From the NCBI GenBank assembly GCA_009746045.1, contig RPFO01000643.1, positions 1,011,089 through 1,049,588 on the forward strand: a stretch of 38,500 bases of DNA, in the 5' to 3' direction. Made by a program: the position numbers and the translations under genes. This document shows positions 1 to 9,879 of this stretch, one piece after another. The DNA comes from Mesostigma viride. Taxonomy: Eukaryota; Streptophyta; Mesostigmatophyceae; Mesostigmatales; Mesostigmataceae. Below the pieces are notes generated by a model, which made no database searches, was not told the DNA's origin, and was given only the letters and a program-made list of their open reading frames with translations. The first letter of the stretch is position 1. Each line of letters opens with the position of its first letter.

Positions 1-455
1 ACCACTCCTTTTGAACTGCAATAACCCTAAATGGAATTAATATGTTCGCACATTGCATAGTTGCATGCCTCCCTTTATAATTGCAACGCGCCCGACATTA
101 GTCATGATTAAAGAATTACGCGTGCACAAAGTTATTGTTAAGCAGCCACAATACGTCCAACATTATGTCTCACTCAATGAGCAACCAATTCAAGACATTG
201 CACATGTCCAAGTGAGGTCTTAACAACCTCAGTACCCCCAGTGCGTGTGACTAGCTCAAGGAGCTCACGTAATTGACCACTATGAACATGTGTAGCATCA
301 TACGGTAAGCTAATGGAATTTCCATTATTATAATTCTGAAATGTTGACTCACATTTGCTAAATGAAGTAAGGAGTTCAGTTCTTAAACAAACTCTTGCTT
401 ATGCCCACTCTGATATGGGAAACCAGATGCCCATCCATGAAAAGAATGTGTGTGT
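1..455. other. Intergenic sequence, no gene recognised
   Basis: AT-richer than the genes to the right. No long open frame, splice-bounded exon, RNA gene or terminal repeat could be supported. It ends where the GTGA tract begins. Confidence 0.5.
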
Positions 456-1023
456 GTGAGTGAGTGAGTGAGTGAGTGAGTGAGTGAGTGAGTGAGTGAG
501 TGAGTGAGTGAGTGAGTGAGTGAGTGAGTGAGTGAGTGAGTGAGTGAGTGAGTGAGTGAGTGAGTGAGTGAGTGAGTGAGTGAGTGAGTGAGTGAGTGAG
601 TGAGTGAGTGAGTGAGTGAGTGAGTGAGTGAGTGAGTGAGTGAGTGAGTGAGTGAGTGAGTGAGTGAGTGAGTGAGTGAGTGAGTGAGTGAGTGAGTGAG
701 TGAGTGAGTGAGTGAGTGAGTGAGTGAGTGAGTGAGTGAGTGAGTGAGTGAGTGAGTGAGTGAGTGAGTGAGTGAGTGAGTGAGTGAGTGAGTGAGTGAG
801 TGAGTGAGTGAGTGAGTGAGTGAGTGAGTGAGTGAGTGAGTGAGTGAGTGAGTGAGTGAGTGAGTGAGTGAGTGAGTGAGTGAGTGAGTGAGTGAGTGAG
901 TGAGTGAGTGAGTGAGTGAGTGAGTGAGTGAGTGAGTGAGTGAGTGAGTGAGTGAGTGAGTGAGTGAGTGAGTGAGTGAGTGAGTGAGTGAGTGAGTGAG
1001 TGAGTGAGTGAGTGAGTGAGTGA
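456..1023. repeat. (GTGA)n microsatellite, about 140 units
   Basis: An almost perfect 4-bp repeat nearly 570 bp long, preceded by a short GT run. It is open in several frames on both strands (Ser-Leu-Thr-His type translations), but this is a by-product of the repeat and not coding. The purity over this length suggests recent expansion. Confidence 0.98.
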
Positions 1024-1032
1024 ACTTGTGCG

Positions 1033-1037
1033 TGTGT

Positions 1038-1068
<31 letters not shown>

Positions 1069-1172
1069 GCGTGTGCGTGTGCGTGTGCGTGTGCGTGTGC
1101 GTGTGCGTGTGCGTGTGCGTGTGCGTGTGCGTGTGCGTGTGCGTGTGCGTGTGCGTGTGCGTGTGCGTGTGC
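1033..1172. repeat. (GT)n followed by (GTGTGC)n microsatellite
   Basis: A short pure GT run passes into a 6-bp GTGTGC repeat of about 20 units. Open frames through it (Cys-Val, Arg-Val or His-Ala dipeptides) are repeat artefacts. Confidence 0.97.
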
Positions 1173-1329
1173 ATGCCCACATGCCACACGTGCACATGCA
1201 CGTATGGGTGGGCAGGGCATTGCGTTTGGAGCGACGGCGTATACACAGTCCAGGTTACCATAGGCGTCCAACCGGAACCTACGCTTGCTGTTTGCTGTTG
1301 AAAGCATCGTCAAGTTCTCGTAGAATGCC

Positions 1330-1560
1330 AGGGCGTTCCCCATTTTTGGACCACGTGTTTGAAGCGATGCCATATGCACGCTCCAAGGAACCATAGTCGC
1401 AGCTATGAGAAAGCCACTCTAATGCACCAATGAGCATTTGCTCGGGTCTTACCACGTCCAACCGGAGCCCGCGCCCGCCATTGTCTGGAGATTCGGCTCG
1501 CTGATCGGGCCGATTTTCTCCAGTAAATAACCGAACGCCTCCAGCGAGATATGGCATGTT
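1330..1560 (-). pseudogene. PIF/Harbinger (HARBI1-like) transposase N-terminal remnant
   Basis: On the minus strand, one frame (about 1558 to 1470) reads HISLEAFGYLLEKIGPIS. A second frame (about 1451 to 1340) reads RPEQMLIGALEWLSHSCDYG and then SLERAYGIASNTWSKNGE. In this order the pieces resemble the helix-turn-helix region before the DDE domain of HARBI1-type transposases: a phenylalanine/leucine-rich 'EAFEYLLE' helix, a segment like 'PEERLLVTLRYLA', then a 'SYRSLAYQFRISHSTVS'-like helix. The two halves lie in different frames, so at least one frameshift separates them. No DDE catalytic part follows; the copy runs into the GTGTGC repeat. The family call rests on remembered motif shape and is moderate. 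Confidence 0.5.
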
Positions 1561-1676
1561 TTGTGCATGTGACGGCGGGCGGCTCTGGGGTCGTCCCCAG
1601 CCAATAAACAAACCGGCTTTGAAACAATATCGACAGAGAAGCACTGGCACCAACACCTGGAAAAACTTGCAAAGAA

Positions 1677-1712
1677 AGCTACCTGTCTGCGTTCGAACGC
1701 AGACAGGTAGCT
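1677..1712. repeat. Perfect 36-bp palindrome
   Basis: Each half is AGCTACCTGTCTGCGTTC read on opposite strands, with no spacer. The symmetry breaks one base outside on each side. It lies about 120 bp upstream (minus-strand sense) of the transposase remnant. It could be the joined ends of two inverted copies or a cruciform-forming site. Confidence 0.9.
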
Positions 1713-1749
1713 GGAAAAGCGACATGCACGACAGGTCACCGGCGCGTTT

Positions 1750-2660
1750 TTATCATATTTCTGCAGCACTGTATCAAATTAGTGGTGCAGAAGTTAGTGG
1801 TTTACAGCTGGACAAGACGTGCATGTTATTAGCCAGCATGCAAGGATGCATCATGCACTTGCTTGACGTTTGCGCCCTTTCCCGCGAAATCTGGGCTGTC
1901 TTCCCGCGCCTCCGCCAGTTCACCAACGAGTTCACTGGCGAGCAGTTCACGACGTCGTTGCGACCCATGTGAGTGCGTGAACTCGAAGTGAAGGGCCGGT
2001 GAAGCGCCGGTGGCGACCCGGCCGTCGACCCAGTTCACAAAGAGTTCACCGACGGAGTTCACCGAGCCTCATGTGAGTCGTGCCTAAGCGCTGTAAATTA
2101 TAAGCGGAACCACCCACACTGTGACCTGAACAGTTAGTAATCCCACGCCCGTGAACAGTTGAGTACAACTATTTTGGGGCCATGCATCTTTAACGTGACG
2201 GCTGAGGACAGGGCCGCGTTGCAGTAGCGAGTAAATAGGACGGCACCGGACCGCGCGCCCGTCCTATTTATTCCTACTCGCTCATGAGTGGCCGCAGGCC
2301 GACTGCCGAGTGCCGACTGGTTTGACTGAGCCAAGGACCATTCAGACCCTGTTCAGATGATGATTCTGGCATCGCAAAGTTGCACGCCCAATTGCGTCTA
2401 AAAAATTGGTCTGAATTACTTCAACACGGCTGAAACTACGTCCGGTCATCACCAGTCACGCAGGCTGTAATTTAGCGACATTATGGCGCCTGCGAGGATA
2501 GAGGTTTGAAGGCATACAATAGAAACACAAGTGGCCTATGGCGACCTTTAGAAAAGCAAGGATGAAGTGAAGGTGGATAGAAACCTGCGTACAGGTGGAT
2601 GCTCCAGGAGTGAGCATGGGCATGGGCAGGAGCACATTGTCATTGCCGTTTAGTACAGCC
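1750..2660. other. Intergenic region upstream of the GT29 gene
   Basis: No exon could be supported. Around 1920-2075 there are several short copies of a GTTCACCGACGAGTTCAC-like motif, and at 2227-2281 there is a hairpin (listed separately). The promoter and 5' UTR of the gene beginning at 2723 should lie here, but no TATA or other element was identified with confidence. Confidence 0.4.
2227..2281. repeat. Imperfect hairpin / inverted repeat
   Basis: TAAATAGGACGG at 2232-2243 pairs perfectly with CCGTCCTATTTA at 2259-2270 across a 15-nt loop. An outer GCGAG at 2227-2231 pairs with CTCGC at 2277-2281. It lies about 440 bp upstream of the proposed start of the GT29 gene. Function unknown. Confidence 0.7.
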
Positions 2661-2722
2661 TGCATCATGTGCGTTGTTGCTCGTCTGCACAACTTCGTTG
2701 CCAGTTCCGGCCTGTTTCTAAG

Positions 2723-4072
2723 ATGATCGACACCGGCGTGGCGTCGTTGACCCGTCGCGGTGGCCGCTCGAGGCCATCGGTGGAGACCTCGGTCAAGAAG
2801 CGAGCCAACGCGCCATGGTGTGCACGGCTTCCCCGCGCGGGGGCATGCATGCTGGCGTTATTCGTACTCCCGTGCATACTCATGCTAGTCTTGACGTTTC
2901 GCCAGAAGCCGCCCGTGCTCATGGAACACGAAGGGATTGACGACGGGCCGCACTATGTGGAGGAGGTTGACGACGCGGCCGGTGATGTCGGGGAGGACGA
3001 AGTCGACGGCACGGTTGGACCGTCCAACACTGCCAAGCCCGTGAAGAAAACAATGAAATGCGCCCGAGGAAAGCCGTGCCCGACGGTGCTGTCCGTGACG
3101 CCCAACCACGGGCCGGCCAGCGGGGGCACGCTCGTGACGGTGAAGGGGCTCAACTTCGGCAACGAGCCCAGCAACGTCAAAATCGTGCGCATCGGCGGCC
3201 GTCCCTGCATCAATTTCTCCTATGTGTCGTCCACGACCGCCACGTGCGTGACCCCCCCGGGCATGACCACCAACTGCCGCGTGGAGGTCCTGGTCGGCCA
3301 GCACATGGCAGTCTCCGAGTCGTCCGAGGGTCTGTTCTCGTACGACGCCCCCGTGATCCTGGGGCTCACCCCCAACCACGCGCCCCGTGATGGCGGCACC
3401 GTGATCGTGATCCACGGGAACAACTTTGGGTCCTCCGAGTCCTTCCCGATGGCCACCATCGGGGGCGTCCCCTGCGTCGCGACCCAGTGGGTCTCCGACA
3501 CCACCGTCCACTGCGTGGTGCCCAAGGGCCACGGTGCGAGGCTCCCCGTCCACGTGACCGTGTGCGGGTGCGGGACGATCGAGATCGAGACGCAGTCCAC
3601 CCTGACGTCCCCCCAGAAGTACTTCTTCTCCTATGACGAGGACACGGTGCGCGACGCGGCCGCCAGCATCATGCACGGGATCGAGTTCAAGCCCAAGCCG
3701 CCGACGACGAGCGGCCGGGGGGGCCACGGCTCCAACAACAACAACAATAATGCTGGCATGCTCACGGCGCCCAGCGTTGTGCTCCAGAACCACCGCAAGC
3801 AGCTGGTCCCTGGCAGGGAGTACGAGATCTCGTTTGTGAACACGGTGACCAAGGAGGAGAGCTTCTTCGCGGTACCCCCCGAGCTGGTCGGCGTGCTTCC
3901 CCTGGACGACTTCATGACGCGCTTTGGAACGTGCGCGATCGTCGGGGGGAGCGGCTCGTTGACGTACGGCGGGTTTGGGCCCGCGATCGACGCGCACGAT
4001 GCTGTCTTCCGGTTCAACAACGCGCCCACGAGCCGGTTTGAGAAGGACACTGGGTCCAAGACCACGTTCCAG
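2723..4072 (+). CDS. Exon 1: membrane anchor, two TIG domains, GT29 motif L
   Basis: 450 codons. A basic N-terminal tail leads to the hydrophobic segment CMLALFVLPCILMLVLTF, then an acidic stem. TIG/IPT domain 1 (about residues 118-205) contains VTPNHGPASGGTLVTVKG and domain 2 (about 209-310) contains LTPNHAPRDGGTVIVIHG, both with the GG-(T/V)-x-(V)-x-(V) core of these Ig-like folds. A short NNNNNN linker follows. Residues 404-450 form GT29 sialylmotif L, with CAIVGGSGSL, the D-A-H-D centre and FRFNNAPT. An NFS N-glycosylation sequon lies in TIG 1. The exon ends ACGTTCCAG before the donor GTAAGG. Confidence 0.85.
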
Positions 4073-7000
4073 GTAAGGGGATGAAGACCACATTGTGGGT
4101 GAGGGGAGAAAGACCACGTTGCAGGTGAGGCGATGAAGACCACGTTGTGGGTGAGGGGGCACGGGCCATTTTAAATGCTAAGCCGTGTATGTGTAAACAA
4201 GTGTCCAAGGCTCGGGTCCAAGGCCATGTTCACGGTGAAGGGCCCAAGGCTGTCAGGTGAGGGGATAAATATAACCTGAGCCTAAATCCCTAAGCCGTAT
4301 CTTTTTGACCACGTTTCAGGTGAGTGGCCGTTGCCTTCATAGCCGTGTGGTTAAGGGGCAAGGTCATGTTGCAGGTGGGTACCACCCTACATTCTATACC
4401 TTGCACGGGTGAGCTGCCAAGTCCAGGTTTCAGGCAAGTGGGCAAGGCCGCTGTAAGGATGAAGGCGACAAACAAGATGGGTGCCTGAGTGGTCCTAGGC
4501 TACTTGTACTTAATAAGACGACAAACAAGAAGGGTGCCTGCGTGGTCCTAGGCTACTAGTACTTACTAAGACGACAAACAAGAAGGGTGCTCACGTGGTC
4601 CTAGGCTACTAGTACTTACTAAGACGACAAACAAGAAGGGTGCTTGTGTGGTCCTAGGCTACTAGTCCTTACTAGGCGGTGAGTGGGGCCATTCAAGCCC
4701 CGACCACATGTGCCGTCCCTTTACGTAGATTACTGTACGCGTCGTATCAATATGTACTATCGTATGTTCCAAGCGTGCGTACGTATGTTCTATATGTACG
4801 TACGTTCCAAACGTACATACACATGATCTAATCGTGCGTACGTATGTTCTATACGTATGTATGTACGTACGTTCTAGACAGGGTAGGGCATGGCCACGAC
4901 CCAGGTGACCATGCCAAGGCTGCCGTAACATTCACCTTGGAATCTTTACATCCCACACCCTCAGTTCCAACCAGCTAAAGGCAAGGCCCGGATGAGGGCT
5001 TGCCATCTCCATAGCTGCGTTTTAAGGGGCTCGGCCAGGGGAGTGGGTGTTTGCGAAGGAAAGGGGGTTGTGGCCGCTAACCAGTCATGTCGACAGTTCT
5101 AATATGTCGAAAGTTTATAATTCTAATAAGGCCCTCTCGTTGCTCTCCGTGCATGCCTGTTTCCGCTGCTGTCCTGTCTGTACGCGGGGACTGCTTGTGG
5201 GTTCTGGCAATCCATATATGCGGTTCTCGCATCCCGGCGGTTATCTGGGCCCCGCATTCGTCAGGTGCTCAACCCGTTCTGGATGGAGACGCTCTTCAAT
5301 GCGGAAGGTGGCCCCCAGGAGGCCGGCTGGTGGGATGAGGAGGCGACGCTGGTTCTTTTCTCCGCCGCCAGCCAGGAGCTGTTTGTGCAGATGCGCCAGC
5401 TGTACCCCACCTCTCGCATCATGTACCTGTCGCGCGCGCTGGTGGGGTCAGCCAGCAGCGCCGCGGCGAGGCTGAGGACGAGGATACAGGACGTCATGCG
5501 CACGCCGTTCCCTGCACTGGCCGAGCTCACGCCGGTGTTCTACGCGGTGGCCTTTGCGGCGCAGGTGGGTGGTGGCATAGTGCCCATCGTGGGTGGTGGC
5601 ATAGTGCCCATCGTGGGTGGTGGCATAGTGCCCATCGTAGGTGGTGGTAATGTGTCCATTGTGGGCGGTGGCAAAGTGTCCATTGTGGGTGAAGGTATAG
5701 TGATCATCGTGGGTGGTTGTAGAGTGTCCATTGTGGGTGGCCCGTCGTGCAGGAGGGTGCCGAGTACACTGTCAACTGCAGGTGGCCTTCACGCCGCAGG
5801 TGGGTGCGGGTGATGGCGTTTCTCTGTGGGTGGCTGCTGCGCAATGGGGGTAGTGTGGGTGGCCTATGTGGCACGGGTGGCTGCTGCGCGATGGGGGTAG
5901 TGTGGGTGGCTGCTGCGTCGCAAGTTGGAAGCAGTGTGGGGAATGGAGCATGGGAAAAGATTTGTGCATGGGATGGCATGGCAGCGTGGGGAACGTGAGT
6001 ATGGGTGCGCGTGTCCAACTCACCACCCACCTCTAAGGGCGGAATGGTCGGCTGTGGGCGCCTTTACTTAGCACAGTTTGTGGTGGCCTTCACTTAACAA
6101 GGTCGGGGTGGCCTTTAGCACAGTGTAGGCCACTAAATATTAGGGTGGTGGGCCATGTACGCGGTGCAGGTGGGTCGAATGGAAAAGATTTGTGCATGGG
6201 ATGTCATGGCAGCGTTTGAGATATATCTCCAGTTTATCTAGTCAATCAATAAGTGCAACCCACAAGATACCAACCAGCCTTTATCATTCTCTGGAGCATT
6301 CCTAGAGCTTGTTAGCACATTGATTCCTAGCTGGTTAGCACATTGATTCCTAGCTGGTTAGCACATTGATTCCTATCTAGTTAATTAATTTATTAATAAG
6401 CACGTGACTGCGTCACGTGGGTGCCAATACAGAGTAAAGGCACCTTCAACCCTATATACACAGCGAGAAGGAGGGAGGACGCCCTAGCTTCTCTCACTGC
6501 CGCAAGTGGGCAGGCCACAGAGCGCTCTCTCCACAGCATGGTGCCGGGGCGCAACTCTGTGGTTGCAATACAACCGTGCAATACCATAGGTAGGCTGACG
6601 CATAGCTTATGCAACAAAGGTGAGGTGGGCTTAAGACGTCAGCCAAGGCGCAAGCTGATGGCCACAAGGTGCCAGAGCTAGTTGAAGGCACTGTAACGCT
6701 GCCCAGGCGCTAGTATCATTTCAAGTGCTGTAATGCCTAAGCTATCCCATAATCGATTGCCCCCATCTAGACAACTAGCTTTGAGTGCTCTATCCTGGGG
6801 GAGCCCCGGGGGGCTTCCACAGTTTCTTGTTGACATAAAGGTCCTATCTAGTTAGCCGATTGATTCCTTGCTTGTCAGCACATCGATCCCAATCAACTGT
6901 AGATACCTCGCTGTACGCCCGCTCGGCTCCCCCCCACACAAGAAAAACCAAATGAAAATATCTTCCCCCCTCTCCCGACCCTTACGCAAAATAAATTGGA

Positions 7001-9801
7001 AGGGTCAATTTTTTAAAAAAAAATAAGACCACTACAATTTATACAATTATTATAAAAATATATAATTTATCACCATACCTTTATTGTTATTTTAGGCTCT
7101 TATTTTCACATAAACCAATAGGAATGAATTAATTTTTCATAAAAAATTGTTCTTTTCGATAAACCTGAAATATTAGAGATGTAAATTATACCTCAACCCC
7201 TCAACCCACATGCACACCCTGCCTTCCACCCCCCATCCCCCCCTAACCCCTTCCCCCTCCAGGTTTGCTCCCAGGTGGACGTGTACGGCGCGGACACGCG
7301 GCGCGGCAAGTTCCACTACTTTGACGAGTACGACCCGGGTGACGAGGAGCGGGAGCAGGCGGCTCTCGAGTACCTTATGCTTCTCGCCATGCAGGCGACA
7401 GGTGTCATCCACTCGGTGAACGACCACGTCGCCCAGGGGGACGCGGAGAGGGGGGCCATTGCAGCCATGGACGCGTCAGTGACGGGGGATGCGGGAGAGG
7501 GAGGCGTGGAAGGGCCGCCGGGCGAGGGAGGCACGCAGGTGGGATGGTGCCGTTGCATTTCCGCCTCAGGGGTGGGGTGAGGTGGGGTGGGGTGGGATGG
7601 TGCCGGTGAGAGTATCTATTGTCCGCATCAGCTGTCTTTTCCTCCTTCGTTGTCCTCCTTTTTCCGCCTCCTTTTTAGGTCATGGGATCTTTTGGGGGGG
7701 GGAAGAGGGTTGTCTTTGGAGGGGGGCGGATGGGAATGGTTCCTTGTAAGGGCCAAGGGTGGGCCATAAGGGAAAGGGGCAAGGGGATTAGCGTGGCAAG
7801 GGGAGCTGACATCTGTTTGTCGATGGCTGCCATGGCTGCACGCGAGGGGGCGTTTTGTTTTGTTCAATGTTCGTTTTGTTCAATGTTCGTTTTGTTCACT
7901 TTGCGAGTGTTGCACGTAGCCCCTAGTCGGGCGCACTGCGCGGAAATATGATCTGCATCCACTTCCACGAGTTAGTGGTTGGGTGGGTCGGCATTTGTGA
8001 CTGTTTGTTCTTCTGGCCAGCCGTGATGCGTGATGTTGCGCTTGTTTTAGGTGTGGAATGAATGCGTTTATGCCGCCTCCCTGCCCTTCAGCCCTGCACC
8101 ACGATCAACCAGCCAATTAATGGGCCAACCCCCCCCCCCCCCCCCCTGCTCTGATACCCGCCCCCTCTTTGCCCTCAAGCCCCCCGTCCCCCCTCCCCCC
8201 TCCCCCCTCCCCCTCCCCTCCCCCTCCCCCTCCCCCCTCCCCCTCCCCCTCCCCCTCCCCCTCCCCCCTCCCCCTCCCCCCCCCCTCCCCCCTCCCCCCT
8301 CCCCCTCCCCCCTCCCCCTCCCCCTCCCCCTCCCCCTCCCCCTCCCCCCTCCCCCTCCCCTCCCCCCTCCCCCTCCCCCTCCCCCTCCCCCCTCCCCCTC
8401 CCCCCTCCCCCTCCCCCCTCCCCCCTCCCCCCTCCCCCCTCCCCACTACTTACCCCTCGCGCTACCTCACCATTACCGCACTCCTCCCCCACGTGCACCC
8501 GCCCTTCTCCCCTCCGCCCCCTTCCCTCAACACGCTCCCTCTCACCCTGCCTGTCTCGTTGTCTTCACTGTGTGCTGCCCATCATGATCTGGCCCACCCG
8601 CAGTGCCCGCACCGGCCGTGCGTGGTCGACTGCTCTGGCAACGGTGTCTACTACGCAGGCATGTGTCATTGCGACCCCATCTACGACGGCGGCGACTGCT
8701 CGGTCAACCGCATGCTGCTGGGTGCCGACAAGCTGTTGGAGGGGATCGACAATTTGGTGTATAATGGCAGCATAACGATGAATAAGAGGGACGTCAACGG
8801 GACTGTGATTATGCTGCCGGAGGGCATCACCCGTCAGAAGCTCAAGGAGGGGGATGTCTACCGGGTAAGGCTCGTTGTTGTGGACTTGTCCTGTCATGGG
8901 TCTTACTATATCAATGGCATTCGGCACCAGATGCTCTAGGGGAGACGTGTACCAGGAAGTCTTGACAGATGTATGTTAGTTTAGTTCTGGGTGTCATATA
9001 AATCGATGTGGATAGGGAGGATAGCGAAGCTCGAGCACTCAAAGTTTTTATTTGAACAGGTAGGATAGAGAAAGTTGAGTACTCATTACAAATGTTGATT
9101 CGCTGATTTGAGTAGGGAGGACAGAGAAGCTTGAGCGCTCATCACAAGTTTTTATTTTGAATAGCTAGGATAGAGCAGCTTAAGCACTCTTGACATTATG
9201 TCTGGGTTTGAGCCCAATTAAACGAAATGGCGAAAGGGCGCAGGGAAAGGAAGGAGTTTGGGAGGGTACGGCATTGGGCAAGTGTGCTCTTATAAGTCAT
9301 CACTATGCAGGTCGAGGGTGGAAGTGGGATGCTGCCTGGTCTGTTCATTCCAGATAAAGAGCGAGTCCTGGCGTGTATGCAACTTCCTTGCTCTGTTGGT
9401 TGGGGGGTTCACCTCTGTGTGTGTCCGTGTGGAAGTGAATAGGTGCACGCGCGGTATCCTTTGTGTGTGCTTCGTTGCTTCACCCACTGCCCGCGCGATT
9501 CTTTCCTTCCCTTTTCTCCTTACATCCCTCCTGCGCGCTGTCTTTTTACCTCCTTTTGTCCCTCCCTCACTGCCTCCCCTCCCCTCCCTTGCTGCCTCCC
9601 CTCTTCCCTCTTCCCTCTTCCCTCTTCCCTCTCCCTCTCCCTCTGGCTGACCTCTGGCTGACCTCTGGCTGACCTCTGGCTGACCTCTGGCTGACCTCTG
9701 GCTGACCTCTGGCTGACCTCTGGCTGACCTCTGGCTGAACATCCCCCTCCGTCCCCCCCCCCCCTCTGGCTGAACAACCCCCCCTCCGCCCCACCTTCCC
9801 C

Positions 9802-9879
<78 letters not shown>

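Noticed and set aside
376-1394. Long open frames of Thr-His-Ser-Leu, Cys-Val or Ala-His repeats on both strands
   Set aside because: They are direct translations of the (GTGA)n and GTGTGC microsatellites, open in several frames at once, with no gene-like flanks.
2885-4162. 425-codon minus-strand frame opposite GT29 exon 1
   Set aside because: It is the shadow of a GC-rich exon whose plus-strand product has clear TIG and GT29 motifs; its own product is Arg/Val/His-rich with no domain.
8051-8587. Pro-rich and Gly-rich frames across the C-rich tract
   Set aside because: Repeat artefact of (CCCCCT)n inside intron 3; only the part from 8604 has exon character.
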